NCBI RefSeq assembly: GCF_026151205.1
Contig: NC_087081.1
Location: 3,353,246 to 3,417,245, forward strand
Length of the DNA: 64,000 bases
Origin: Bolinopsis microptera
Lineage: Eukaryota; Ctenophora; Tentaculata; Lobata; Bolinopsidae
Direction: 5' to 3'
Shown here: positions 42,003-55,564 of the stretch, piece after piece
How the letters are laid out: the number at the start of each line of letters is the position of its first letter
Numbering within the stretch: position 1 is the first letter of the stretch
The notes under the pieces: generated by a model
Seen by the model: the letters and a program-made list of their open reading frames with translations, nothing else
Databases searched by the model: none
Told to the model about the DNA's origin: nothing
Made by a program: the position numbers and the translations under genes

Positions 42003-45000
42003 TAGTTAAATTGATATGCGAAATTTGCTGCTGCTGCAATAAACCTGTACGAGCTGGACACCCTTTCATAATTTGTCAGATGTGTGACAAAATAATGCAC
42101 AAAAAATGCAAAACTAATGACAACATAGTCAAATTTCGAGATGAAATATACTGCAAAGTCTGTATTGAAGCCAACGATATTATTCGATACAACCCTTTCT
42201 ACCAAGCTCCCCACTTTGCTAACAACGGCCTTATTGATGATGAGCCAGTTAATTATATTGAATCTATCTACAACAGCTCAAAAATTCTTGAAAACTGCAA
42301 AACATTCTCCATAACAGAGTTGAATGCCACCACCCTGCCTGGAAATTCAGTCGAATATATGTCCACTTTATTTTTCAACATTGATGGGAATGCAACAAAC
42401 TTTGACAACTTTGCAGTTGAGCAGTCTAGTATAAACCACAAGTTTTCTGTTATTGGTCTTGCAGAAACAAACACTGATGCTGACAATGGAACACTATATC
42501 AGCTTAGTGGATACTCCTCGTGTTATCAATCCCGTTATTTCTGTCAAGACAAAAACCAGTTCAAGGCTAAAGGATCAGGAGTTTGTCTTTACCTGAACAA
42601 CTCTCTAAACTTTAATAAGATTACTGGGTTATCTCTCTGTAATGAGCACATAGAATCACTGTTTGTATCTATCACCAGTATGAAAGACCCAACCGTTGTA
42701 GGGGTTATCTACCGTCCCCCAAACGCATCACTTGAACTGTTTAACGAAGCATATGAACGTATTCTCTCTAAACTGAATGGCAAGAAGGTATATATCCTTG
42801 GGGATTTCAATGTTAACATTTTAAACCACCCATCTTCATCAGAGGACAAATTCCAAGAAATAATATTTAACAATGGTTTTATACCAACTATATCAGTGCC
42901 AACTCACCATATGCCTGGTTGTTCCAGGACTTGTATTGACAATATCCACACCAATGTATTAGACCAATCCCTTATCTCTGGTGTCATATCTGACAAGATC
43001 TCCCATCACCACCCTATATTCACTTTTGTTAAGCTTTCCCCCGACTCTGTGTCACTATCTGATTCACCAGACAAAATTACTATACACTACGACTATAGTA
43101 ATGCTAACCTAGAGAAGCTATGTCTTGAAATAGAAAACGATTTAGATAGGTTCCACTACAGTTGCGACACATTTGACTCTTTTATGCAGCTATTTCAAGA
43201 AAAAATAGACTTGTCTTGCAAACTTCTAACTCCAAGAACTACTAAACGTAATAGCATAACCAACCCTTGGATTACCCAGGGCCTAATCAATTCCATCGAG
43301 AAGAAAGCTAGATTGTATTTCGAATGGAAGAAGACTTGTACATTAAAATTACCTGACGGGGATCCGAATAAGCACATTTGCTACAAGGAATTCGACAAGT
43401 TTCTCAAAAGCTCAATAAATATGGCAAAGGCTATGTGCTACACTAGAAAATTCGAAAAGTACAGCATGAACTCGAAAAAGACATGGGAAGTTATTAATGA
43501 ACTCCGTGGTAAAACTATGTCTCGATGTAAGGACGATTTTGTCATAAACGGTCAGAGAGTTACCTGCAGACGAATAATTGCTAACAAATTTTGTGAATAT
43601 TTTACATCTCTTGCAAGTAATCTCAATAAAAATGTACTGACGAACAATAGTATTTCTCTGGAACCAATAGAATCATTTGCTCAGTTCATGTCAAACTCAG
43701 TATCTGACTCCATTTATCTGGAAGAGACTAATGAAGACGAAATAATCGAGGTCATCAAAGATTTTCAGAATGGCAAGGCGAGTGACATACCAATAATTGT
43801 TGTAAAGAAATCATCAAAGCTCATATCTGGTACCTTGGCCAGGCTTTACAACAAATGTATACAAAGTGGTACATTCCCGAGTATTTTTAAAACTGGTAAA
43901 GTTATTCCTATTTACAAGAAAGACAATAAGGAATGTATTGAAAACTATCGGCCTGTATCAATATTACCTTTATTTGGAAAAATTTTCGAGAAGATCATTT
44001 ACAAACGGCTCTATAATTTCTTCACATCTAAAGGTGTATTGACAGACTCACAGTTTGGATTTAGAAAAGGTCATTCCACCACTCATGCTCTACACAAATC
44101 TATAGACTCCGTTACAAAGACTCTAGCTGGCAATAAACATGTCTTAGGAATATTCATTGACTTAAGCAAAGCCTTCGACACCCTTGACCACAACATTCTT
44201 CTAAGCAAGTTAAACTCCTAGGGTATTAGGGGCACAGCACTTACCCTACTTAAAAGCTATTTGACTAACAGAAAGCAGTATGTTATGTATAACGATGTAC
44301 CATCAGAAACAATGGATGTGAAATTTGGGGTACCACAGGGGTCAATTCTAGGGCCATTACTCTTTCTACTGTATATGAACGATATAGTGAACTGTTTTTC
44401 AGACAGTGAGGTGAAATTTGTACTTTATGCTGATGACACTAATATCTTTATATCAGGACCATCTAGAGAAGCAACATACAAAAAAGCAAACTTAGTTCTT
44501 AAACATGTGTCGATTTACATGAAATGTAATCTACTCCATATCAATATGTCTAAATGTTGCTACATCCATTTTAAACCTGCCTCTGAATATGATGAGACCT
44601 GTGCAAGGACCAGACCATTTGCTAACCTGCTAGATGAGTCTAGGTCAATATTCATCGATGGTAAGGTTATTACTAAAGTCAAGGATACCAAATTCCTAGG
44701 TATTGTTATAGATAGTAAGTTAAACTGGGCTGCCCATATGCACTACATTCGTAAAAAACTTCGGTCCATGACTGGTGCAATCTGTAGAATTCGACACTTG
44801 ATACCTGGTGAACTATATTTGAAAATATATAATGCTCTCTTTGAATCACATCTCAGTTATGGTATAAGTGTTTGGGGCGTTGTCCTTAAAGAACGATCAA
44901 ATGACAGTATTTTTATCACACAGAAGCACTGTGTAAGGATCCTTTTTGGTGATCTCGACTCATATTTAGATAAACAATCAACATGTGCACGTACTAGACC

Positions 45001-45403
45001 GTATGGTATGCAAAAATTAGACCATAAACACTTTGAAAAGGAGCATACAAAACCCATTTTTAATAGACTAAAAATTCTAACGGCTCAAAACTTGTACAAA
45101 TATCACTGCATTTTAGAATTCTCTAAGATTATCAAGTACCACTGCCCCTACTCCCTTTATGAGGCCATCAACATTTCAAACCGTGCAACAAGTCTAAATG
45201 TTATTCTTCTAAATAAATCAAATACCTTTTTGTTTAATGCAGCCAAGCTTTGGAACACAGTTCATAAAAAAATTTTAACTTCAAGCAATTGCCTAGAAAC
45301 TTCCATTAACTTGATAAAATTGAGAACCAAAGCACTATTAGTACAATCACAGGCAGCCGACTTAAAAGATACCTGGACTCCAACCAATTTTAAATTGCAG
45401 TAA
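41999..45403 (+). CDS. LINE ORF2: PHD-like finger, APE endonuclease, reverse transcriptase; one internal TAG
   Basis: The protein opens with a Cys-rich finger (CEICCCCNKPVR, CQMCDKIMHKKC, CKVC). An AP-type endonuclease follows, with GLAETNTD, VGVIYRPPNAS, YILGDFNVN and SHHHPIF. The RT domain has ENYRPVSILPLFGKIFE, SQFGFRKGHSTT, FIDLSKAFDTLDH and FVLYADDTN. Codon 741 (44219-44221) is TAG where relatives usually have a Tyr-like residue before GIRG; the same frame continues to 45403, so the total is 1,135 codons. The copy is therefore one stop away from an open ORF2 and looks fairly young. Confidence 0.88.
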
Positions 45404-46512
45404 TTAAATTGCACATGCAGCGGCACACACCTAATATTACTATCATGATTGAACTATCAGCTGATAAGCTTTCAGATCCATTTTTAACCACTTGATGTAA
45501 TGTTTTTAATAATTAAATATTTTATTTTACAAATTTATATCAGATCGAACCTATATTTGATAATCGAACCTATATTCGATAGTTAAATTAATGCGATAAA
45601 TTGATATTGATATTATTATTGTTGAGTGAAGTTAACTCCTGAGATAAATTTTATTAATTTTTAACAAAGGGACTTGGAGTATAAACGACCAAGTTCGCAT
45701 AAATGCCTACCCAACCAAGAATTTAGGAGGCAAGGGTGGGTGCGTAAACTTTACGGTCTGCACTCTCCGATCCTGTATCACCCTGGATTCTTTTTGACGT
45801 ATTTTTGTAATAGGTATATACCTTTATCCATTCTCTTGCTACTCCAAGTCCCCTAAGATATCTGGTAAAAAGGTCCTGCTAGTTATATATAAAATATATT
45901 TATTTTTGCTTTAATTGATACTAAATAAAATTGTTGTTTTCTTGAGCTCAACTTAACAAGATTGCCTGGCCTCCTGTACAAAAACTGTCTGAGCAGTAAG
46001 GGATCACACATGTCATAAATTCAATCTATTATACGACATGAAGAAATGTAAATAATAAAAATTCAAACAATCTACACATAATATAATAATGACCATATAT
46101 AAAAATTCAGTAAAAATCTGAGTAATATTTATAAAACCCTTTTATTTGAGTAGAAAAAGAAGCCAATTCAATGTACTGGCTTTAAATTTATACGTCATGA
46201 AGTGATAGAATTTAAAAACATCTTTAATACTGGATATTCAATATTCATTTACGTTTAAATTGAAACGTCTAACTGTTTAATTGCACCCGTGCGCGGCTGG
46301 GCTACAACGTGAAACAAAGCATTATAAATTATTTAATTCAATGAAATTTAAGCATTTAGAATACAACTAAGTTAATGAAATATTTTTAGAATAACTTTCA
46401 CTTCTAATTCATCAACAGGCGGTACATATTGGGGCCGGATGACGCTACCTGACGACCACAGGCTATTATGTTCATGAACATAGCCTGGCGTAATTGAACC
46501 CTCTTAAATGTG

Positions 46513-49500
46513 CCCAGAAACCCTGACCGGATGGGGCTTAACTTCGAAAGTAAAAGAGTTAGAGACTTCCGGTTTTTTGTAACATGTTCCTCTTTTAAAA
46601 GTAACGTTACCTCTCCAGGAGGAAAATTCAAGACAACGTAATTGTTGAGTTATCTCAAAATCTCCAGAAAAGTCCCCTTTCAGGCCGATCAAAAGTTTGC
46701 AACTTTAACTTTGCGGATTCCTGTACTCTGGTTGGCTGAATTGTGTCACGTGGTAGCTGCCTGAACATTGGAATACGCCACGCGTGCAAATCATGCTTGT
46801 TGTTGCGCGCGAGGTCAAGCCGTCTGTTTAAATTAAACCAACTCTAGTACCACCACCAGCCGGTAACTTTTCCTGGGTAAGAAGTAACCAATTAGGGCTA
46901 TTAAATGCCGAACACAAGGATATTTCGTATTCGGATCATATGCCTGCAGGCTGTCTGTCGCTTAAGACCATGGTCGCTCTTAACTGAGCGATAAGTGACG
47001 TTAAGTGAGACCGTGAGCACCACTTCTTGCCAAATTTGCTTTTGAATTACGGCCCCCCCCCCTCCCCCTCCCCCCCCCCCCCCATCATGAAGTAAAACAG
47101 TACAAGTTGTGGTTTAACGGCAAAATACAGCGAATTCTAGCCCTTGAAAGTTGTAGGTTTGGAAGATCAATACGGCTGCTTTAATTCTTAAAATTCTTAA
47201 GTTAGAACGGCCAAAACACCCTACTCGGCGTCAGTCAACTGCACCCAGAAACCCTGACCGGATGGGGCTTAACTTCGAAAGTAAAAGAGTTAGAGACTTC
47301 CGGTTTTTTGTAACATGTTCCTCTTTTAAAAGTAACGTTACCTCTCCAGGAGGAAAATTCAAGACAACGTAATTGTTGAGTTATCTCAAAATCTCCAGAA
47401 AAGTCCCCTTTCAGGCCGATCAAAAGTTTGCAACTTTAACTTTGCGGATTCCTGTACTCTGGTTGGCTGAATTGTGTCACGTGGTAGCTGCCTGAACATT
47501 GGAATACGCCACGCGTGCAAATCATGCTTGTTGTTGCGCGCGAGGTCAAGCCGTCTGTTTAAATTAAACCAACTCTAGTACCACCACCAGCCGGTAACTT
47601 TTCCTGGGTAAGAAGTAACCAATTAGGGCTATTAAATGCCGAACACAAGGATATTTCGTATTCGGATCATATGCCTGCAGGCTGTCTGTCGCTTAAGACC
47701 ATGGTCGCTCTTAACTGAGCGATAAGTGACGTTAAGTGAGACCGTGAGCACCACTTCTTGCCAAATTTGCTTTTGAATTACGGCCCCCCCCCCCTCCCCC
47801 TCCCCCCCCCCCCCCCCCCCCCCATCATGAAGTAAAACAGTACAAGTTGTGGTTTAACGGCAAAATACAGCGAATTCTAGCCCTTGAAAGTTGTAGGTTT
47901 GGAAGATCAATACGGCTGCTTTAATTCTTAAAATTCTTAAGTTAGAACGGCCAAAACACCCTACTCGGCGTCAGTCAACTGCACCCAGAAACCCTGACCG
48001 GATGGGGCTTAACTTCGAAAGTAAAAGAGTTAGAGACTTCCGGTTTTTTGTAACATGTTCCTCTTTTAAAAGTAACGTTACCTCTCCAGGAGGAAAATTC
48101 AAGACAACGTAATTGTTGAGTTATCTCAAAATCTCCAGAAAAGTCCCCTTTCAGGCCGATCAAAAGTTTGCAACTTTAACTTTGCGGATTCCTGTACTCT
48201 GGTTGGCTGAATTGTGTCACGTGGTAGCTGCCTGAACATTGGAATACGCCACGCGTGCAAATCATGCTTGTTGTTGCGCGCGAGGTCAAGCCGTCTGTTT
48301 AAATTAAACCAACTCTAGTACCACCACCAGCCGGTAACTTTTCCTGGGTAAGAAGTAACCAATTAGGGCTATTAAATGCCGAACACAAGGATATTTCGTA
48401 TTCGGATCATATGCCTGCAGGCTGTCTGTCGCTTAAGACCATGGTCGCTCTTAACTGAGCGATAAGTGACGTTAAGTGAGACCGTGAGCACCACTTCTTG
48501 CCAAATTTGCTTTTGAATTACGGCCCCCCCCCCCTCCCCCTCCCCCCCCCCCCCCCCCCATCATGAAGTAAAACAGTACAAGTTGTGGTTTAACGGCAAA
48601 ATACAGCGAATTCTAGCCCTTGAAAGTTGTAGGTTTGGAAGATCAATACGGCTGCTTTAATTCTTAAAATTCTTAAGTTAGAACGGCCAAAACACCCTAC
48701 TCGGCGTCAGTCAACTGCACCCAGAAACCCTGACCGGATGGGGCTTAACTTCGAAAGTAAAAGAGTTAGAGACTTCCGGTTTTTTGTAACATGTTCCTCT
48801 TTTAAAAGTAACGTTACCTCTCCAGGAGGAAAATTCAAGACAACGTAATTGTTGAGTTATCTCAAAATCTCCAGAAAAGTCCCCTTTCAGGCCGATCAAA
48901 AGTTTGCAACTTAACTTTGCGGATTCCTGTACTCTGGTTGGCTGAATTGTGTCACGTGGTAGCTGCCTGAACATTGGAATACGCCACGCGTGCAAATCAT
49001 GCTTGTTGTTGCGCGCGAGGTCAAGCCGTCTGTTTAAATTAAACCAACTCTAGTACCACCACCAGCCGGTAACTTTTCCTGGGTAAGAAGTAACCAATTA
49101 GGGCTATTAAATGCCGAACACAAGGATATTTCGTATTCGGATCATATGCCTGCAGGCTGTCTGTCGCTTAAGACCATGGTCGCTCTTAACTGAGCGATAA
49201 GTGACGTTAAGTGAGACCGTGAGCACCACTTCTTGCCAAATTTGCTTTTGAATTACGGCCCCCCCCCCTCCCCCTCCCCCCCCCCCCCCCCCCATCATGA
49301 AGTAAAACAGTACAAGTTGTGGTTTAACGGCAAAATACAGCGAATTCTAGCCCTTGAAAGTTGTAGGTTTGGAAGATCAATACGGCTGCTTTAATTCTTA
49401 AAATTCTTAAGTTAGAACGGCCAAAACACCCTACTCGGCGTCAGTCAACTGCACCCAGAAACCCTGACCGGATGGGGCTTAACTTCGAAAGTAAAAGAGT

Positions 49501-50726
49501 TAGAGACTTCCGGTTTTTTGTAACATGTTCCTCTTTTAAAAGTAACGTTACCTCTCCAGGAGGAAAATTCAAGACAACGTAATTGTTGAGTTATCTCAAA
49601 ATCTCCAGAAAAGTCCCCTTTCAGGCCGATCAAAAGTTTGCAACTTTAACTTTGCGGATTCCTGTACTCTGGTTGGCTGAATTGTGTCACGTGGTAGCTG
49701 CCTGAACATTGGAATACGCCACGCGTGCAAATCATGCTTGTTGTTGCGCGCGAGGTCAAGCCGTCTGTTTAAATTAAACCAACTCTAGTACCACCACCAG
49801 CCGGTAACTTTTCCTGGGTAAGAAGTAACCAATTAGGGCTATTAAATGCCGAACACAAGGATATTTCGTATTCGGATCATATGCCTGCAGGCTGTCTGTC
49901 GCTTAAGACCATGGTCGCTCTTAACTGAGCGATAAGTGACGTTAAGTGAGACCGTGAGCACCACTTCTTGCCAAATTTGCTTTTGAATTACGGCCCCCCC
50001 CCCTCCCCCTCCCCCCCCCCCCCCCCCCATCATGAAGTAAAACAGTACAAGTTGTGGTTTAACGGCAAAATACAGCGAATTCTAGCCCTTGAAAGTTGTA
50101 GGTTTGGAAGATCAATACGGCTGCTTTAATTCTTAAAATTCTTAAGTTAGAACGGCCAAAACACCCTACTCGGCGTCAGTCAACTGCACCCAGAAACCCT
50201 GACCGGATGGGGCTTAACTTCGAAAGTAAAAGAGTTAGAGACTTCCGGTTTTTTGTAACATGTTCCTCTTTTAAAAGTAACGTTACCTCTCCAGGAGGAA
50301 AATTCAAGACAACGTAATTGTTGAGTTATCTCAAAATCTCCAGAAAAGTCCCCTTTCAGGCCGATCAAAAGTTTGCAACTTTAACTTTGCGGATTCCTGT
50401 ACTCTGGTTGGCTGAATTGTGTCACGTGGTAGCTGCCTGAACATTGGAATACGCCACGCGTGCAAATCATGCTTGTTGTTGCGCGCGAGGTCAAGCCGTC
50501 TGTTTAAATTAAACCAACTCTAGTACCACCACCAGCCGGTAACTTTTCCTGGGTAAGAAGTAACCAATTAGGGCTATTAAATGCCGAACACAAGGATATT
50601 TCGTATTCGGATCATATGCCTGCAGGCTGTCTGTCGCTTAAGACCATGGTCGCTCTTAACTGAGCGATAAGTGACGTTAAGTGAGACCGTGAGCACCACT
50701 TCTTGCCAAATTTGCTTTTGAATTAC

Positions 50727-50766
<40 letters not shown>

Positions 50767-52768
50767 ATCATGAAGTAAAACAGTACAAGTTGTGGTTTAA
50801 CGGCAAAATACAGCGAATTCTAGCCCTTGAAAGTTGTAGGTTTGGAAGATCAATACGGCTGCTTTAATTCTTAAAATTCTTAAGTTAGAACGGCCAAAAC
50901 ACCCTACTCGGCGTCAGTCAACTGCACCCAGAAACCCTGACCGGATGGGGCTTAACTTCGAAAGTAAAAGAGTTAGAGACTTCCGGTTTTTTGTAACATG
51001 TTCCTCTTTTAAAAGTAACGTTACCTCTCCAGGAGGAAAATTCAAGACAACGTAATTGTTGAGTTATCTCAAAATCTCCAGAAAAGTCCCCTTTCAGGCC
51101 GATCAAAAGTTTGCAACTTTAACTTTGCGGATTCCTGTACTCTGGTTGGCTGAATTGTGTCACGTGGTAGCTGCCTGAACATTGGAATACGCCACGCGTG
51201 CAAATCATGCTTGTTGTTGCGCGCGAGGTCAAGCCGTCTGTTTAAATTAAACCAACTCTAGTACCACCACCAGCCGGTAACTTTCCTGGGTAAGAAGTAA
51301 CCAATTAGGGCTATTAAATGCCGAACACAAGGATATTTCGTATTCGGATCATATGCCTGCAGGCTGTCTGTCGCTTAAGACCATGGTCGCTCTTAACTGA
51401 GCGATAAGTGACGTTAAGTGAGACCGTGAGCACCACTTCTTGCCAAATTTGCTTTTGAATTACGGCCCCCCCCCCTCCCCCTCCCCCCCCCCCCCCCCCC
51501 CATCATGAAGTAAAACAGTACAAGTTGTGGTTTAACGGCAAAATACAGCGAATTCTAGCCCTTGAAAGTTGTAGGTTTGGAAGATCAATACGGCTGCTTT
51601 AATTCTTAAAATTCTTAAGTTAGAACGGCCAAAACACCCTACTCGGCGTCAGTCAACTGCACCCAGAAACCCTGACCGGATGGGGCTTAACTTCGAAAGT
51701 AAAAGAGTTAGAGACTTCCGGTTTTTTGTAACATGTTCCTCTTTTAAAAGTAACGTTACCTCTCCAGGAGGAAAATTCAAGACAACGTAATTGTTGAGTT
51801 ATCTCAAAATCTCCAGAAAAGTCCCCTTTCAGGCCGATCAAAAGTTTGCAACTTTAACTTTGCGGATTCCTGTACTCTGGTTGGCTGAATTGTGTCACGT
51901 GGTAGCTGCCTGAACATTGGAATACGCCACGCGTGCAAATCATGCTTGTTGTTGCGCGCGAGGTCAAGCCGTCTGTTTAAATTAAACCAACTCTAGTACC
52001 ACCACCAGCCGGTAACTTTTCCTGGGTAAGAAGTAACCAATTAGGGCTATTAAATGCCGAACACAAGGATATTTCGTATTCGGATCATATGCCTGCAGGC
52101 TGTCTGTCGCTTAAGACCATGGTCGCTCTTAACTGAGCGATAAGTGACGTTAAGTGAGACCGTGAGCACCACTTCTTGCCAAATTTGCTTTTGAATTACG
52201 GCCCCCCCCCCTCCCCCCCTCCCCCCCCCCCCCCCCCCCCCCATCATGAAGTAAAACAGTACAAGTTGTGGTTTAACGGCAAAATACAGCGAATTCTAGC
52301 CCTTGAAAGTTGTAGGTTTGGAAGATCAATACGGCTGCTTTAATTCTTAAAATTCTTAAGTTAGAACGGCCAAAACACCCTACTCGGCGTCAGTCAACTG
52401 CACCCAGAAACCCTGACCGGATGGGGCTTAACTTCGAAAGTAAAAGAGTTAGAGACTTCCGGTTTTTTGTAACATGTTCCTCTTTTAAAAGTAACGTTAC
52501 CTCTCCAGGAGGAAAATTCAAGACAACGTAATTGTTGAGTTATCTCAAAATCTCCAGAAAAGTCCCCTTTCAGGCCGATCAAAAGTTTGCAACTTTAACT
52601 TTGCGGATTCCTGTACTCTGGTTGGCTGAATTGTGTCACGTGGTAGCTGCCTGAACATTGGAATACGCCACGCGTGCAAATCATGCTTGTTGTTGCGCGC
52701 GAGGTCAAGCCGTCTGTTTAAATTAAACCAACTCTAGTACCACCACCAGCCGGTAACTTTTCCTGGGT
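46513..52768. repeat. Satellite array, about 736-bp unit x 8.5
   Basis: Nine copies of the core block (from CCCAGAAACCCTGACCGG) begin at intervals of 731, 740, 736, 734, 735, 738, 735 and 741 bp. The differences I saw are the poly-C tract length and pattern and single-T deletions in two copies (near 48911 and 51283). Each unit contains CACGTG, CACGCGTG, GCGCGCGAGG, a CGCTC...GAGCG stem and a C tract of 20-37 bases. No coding function is visible: the repeated 62-residue frame is an accident of repetition. The right border is TCCTGGGT/GCAAATAGG. Confidence 0.95.
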
Positions 52769-53634
52769 GCAAATAGGCGCCTTTATGCGATTTTACAATC
52801 AAATAATCAAATTTTCCAATCTAACTCAGCGCACGGCTCTTGTATCGCATACGCGTACGTCACTTCTTAATTGACGACGTCAATTCATTGCAAGGCACAA
52901 TATCGCATTTTGCCGATTTGTTGCTGTGAGAAGCCTCATCGAGTGCGCGGCGCGGCAGAGTAACGCATTGCGCTACAAGTCACTTTTTTACATCGGTAGT
53001 TGGCGTGCACGTGATCTTTTGGGCGACTGTAATAGCAATTGGTTCTGAACGATCACGTGAATGCAAGTCACGTGCGCTCTAATATCCAGCATAAAAAGTG
53101 TAAATATTGTCATACGTTGTATGACCCGCCGCGCACGAAGTGCGCGGCTCCCCCTGTATCGTCACCATAGTGAAACGACCGTGGGGGTCGCAACGTGATA
53201 CAATGTAAATAAGCGTTTGCACTTTTTTCAGGGCGGTGGAAGTTATAATTCACTCACATTTCAGTTCGAATAAAGATTCGCCTAAGTTTAAATTGTGTAG
53301 TTTGAGGATACAAAATGCAACTTTAAAATGGATATTGGAGAGCTGGTGAAAAATTATGGTCGTTGTATCAATGGTTATAATAAGCTATAAATATCTTAAA
53401 CTATACAGTGCTAATTAAAAATTTCATTTTATTATACTGCATTATCAAATTAAATCTTAAAAATTCAAAAATATAAATTCACTTTATTTTATTAAAGACT
53501 TTCTCGAACATAATTTACTCACAGAACAAGACTTGGAAAACACTAGACTAGGGGAATTTCGCTGACATGTGTGTGACCAGCAAGTAGTGATCGTTCGAAG
53601 ACAATATTGTTGCAGTCAAAATCTTTGATTACAG
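52769..53634. other. Right flank of the satellite array
   Basis: Richer in CpG than most of the window, with CACGTGA sites and the stem GCCGCGCACGAAGTGCGCGG at about 53130. No gene seen. Confidence 0.55.
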
Positions 53635-53694
53635 GGTGTCCCAGAAGTAACTGCCCACAGTAACTGTCTTTTTGCCCGTAAGAGCCTCTACTAA

Positions 53695-54045
53695 CACGCA
53701 ACCCTTTAACAACTCACGTAATTGTTCTTTGTTCTTAGAATTGCACAGAAATTTCAGAGAATATAGATATGGGTCAAACTTAGATTTCCTGAAAGTTTCG
53801 TCAAGTTTAATTAATTACAGTGGGTGTGGCACACTACTCCCCCTTTTTCACTATTGTCACCATAAAGTGAGAACGCTTTCAGCTAGGAACTTCAAAGTTT
53901 TTAGACACATTTGGCTTGATAATTGAAGTGCTTTCCCAAATTTTCAAGTTGGTTGTTCACAATTAAACCGGGTTATGACCCTTTTAAGATCTTGCAGATA
54001 CGTGGTCCAGCAATTAATTGGTGATATCTTCACTCAATCAATGCC
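53695..54045. repeat. Left copy of an inverted dispersed repeat
   Basis: This stretch (AACTCACGTAATTGTTCTTT to about ATCTTCACTCAATCA) is matched in reverse complement at 62085-62395 with moderate divergence and small indels. Upstream, at 53635, lies CAGGGTGTCCCAGAAGTAAC after TA, a mariner-like terminal sequence. Confidence 0.8.
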
Positions 54046-55401
54046 CTGACTGGTTGGAGACTGCTTATAGGACTGCCACACATAGAAATTCAATATTCTT
54101 CATCGGCCCACTCCTATTTGTAGACGCATCGATAGATGAAGCTTTCAATTCAGTGTCATGCAAATCGCTGAAGGCTTTCAAATCACAATGCAAGATAACA
54201 GTACTGAAGCTGCAGAAGGGGGTTGATAATGTAAATGTGTGGTCCACGAGTAAATTCCTCATCCACGAAATCAGTGGCCTCTGTAGGTCCAATAGAAATA
54301 AAAATTCGTAATTGGTTTTGCTGCTAATTGGGGGTAATTCCAGCGTCCAGATTTGAATTTCTAATTTGTTTTTCAATTCCTATCAGTGATATCAATTTGA
54401 AACCAAAACCCATTCTAAATGTGATTTGTGAACAAAACTTTTGCTTGAATTTTATTTTATTACATTTTTATAAATTTGCGGTGTGCCAATAAAATAACGA
54501 CTTCGTATTCGCATTTATTGCAGTTTGTTACGATTTATTTCATTTGACCTCACTTTCATTTTAGTTTTGATATATTTTCTAGTAGGTATGTTTTTTCAGG
54601 AGTGCCCACTTAACTGGGGTTTTATTATGATTATGATGTAATAAATTTTAATTAGTCCATCAGAGACAATCCCCTCACGAGGGGCTTTCAATCAAAGTAA
54701 AACAAATTTTAGTAAAACAAATTTAAATTTTGGTATTTATTAATAACAATCAAAACATATCATATCATAAAAATAAAGCCGCGCGTTGGTTGACTGCCTC
54801 AGTATGGTGAATAATTTAAGCTTGAAGGTGCCCTGCGCATTTACAGAACATTATGCGGCGATCACATGATCACGAGGACCTGTGAGCGCCAAATTTAATT
54901 TAAACTTTCTAGAAATCGTACATCACTACGAGTTACTCATGCTTTTGAATTATAGGAGTGCGGATTGTCAGGTATTTCATTCATTCATACTTAATCGGTT
55001 TAAAGCTGTATATTTAGAGCTCACTATTGTTTGAACTATGAAAGCAGAACGTAAATAATGGACAATATACCGACGACAATACCAAGGACCCGAGTGCCGC
55101 ATTGACTTTTCCGGATCCGTTTTTACCGAAGGCTTATCCACCAGTTACTCATGCTGCATGTATAGTCTGATAATATTTTGTTTTATCTCTAGCAAGCATT
55201 CTGTAAGTTGGAGTGTCGTATTTATTATAGAAGAGCCAGCCAACCTCCGCATTACAATCTTTTGTATGCCAGGTTCGTTTATAAAATCTAATCATATAAT
55301 AAGATTGATCCAATAGTCTAAGATGAACGGTATATCTTAGCTCATCGTTATTCAATCAGCAACCGAAGCGTTATAAATTGAATTTCTTCACGTCACTATC
55401 A
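54046..55401. other. Spacer between the inverted repeat and the LINE
   Basis: No gene recognised. A small stem CCCCTCACGAGGGG lies near 54672. Frames on both strands are short and without motifs. Confidence 0.55.
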
Positions 55402-55437
55402 GTAGGATACAAGGATACAAGGATACAAGGATACAAA
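55402..55437 (-). repeat. 8-bp tandem tail (AGGATACA)n at the LINE 3' end
   Basis: Four copies of AGGATACA on the plus strand sit where the 3' end of the minus-strand LINE is expected. Short tandem tails of this kind mark the 3' ends of several LINE clades that lack poly(A). Confidence 0.75.
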
Positions 55438-55564
55438 AGTGATAATTATTTTATTGAATTCACAATAGTTATAATTCTGAAATAATTTAAGGTTACACAA
55501 TTCTAGTTATTTACAAATGTGTAGGGATAAAATAGAAATGTTTTATAATACTATTTTTGAGGTC

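Larger units (their letters stand above)
41545..45860 (+). mobile_element. LINE with SGNH ORF1 and PHD-APE-RT ORF2 (CR1/L2-like)
   Basis: The copy is 5'-truncated inside ORF1 at about 41545, roughly 170 bp upstream of the tentative ATP7 first exon and on the opposite strand. It has a truncated ORF1, a nearly whole ORF2 and an AT-rich 3' UTR. The 3' end is uncertain, between about 45550 and 45860. RT sequence (IDLSKAFDTLDHNILLSKL, GVPQGSILGPLLFLLY, YADDTNIF) places it in the Jockey/CR1/L2 side of non-LTR elements. Confidence 0.85.

Noticed and set aside
46504-52582. A 62-residue minus-strand frame repeated in each satellite unit (MIGLKGDFSGDFEI...)
   Set aside because: It recurs only because the DNA unit is repeated. 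It has no family resemblance, and the frame length changes with a one-base deletion in one copy.
53672-54311. Short plus-strand frames in the left inverted repeat
   Set aside because: Frames are short, not preserved in the partner copy at 62 kb, and have no motif.
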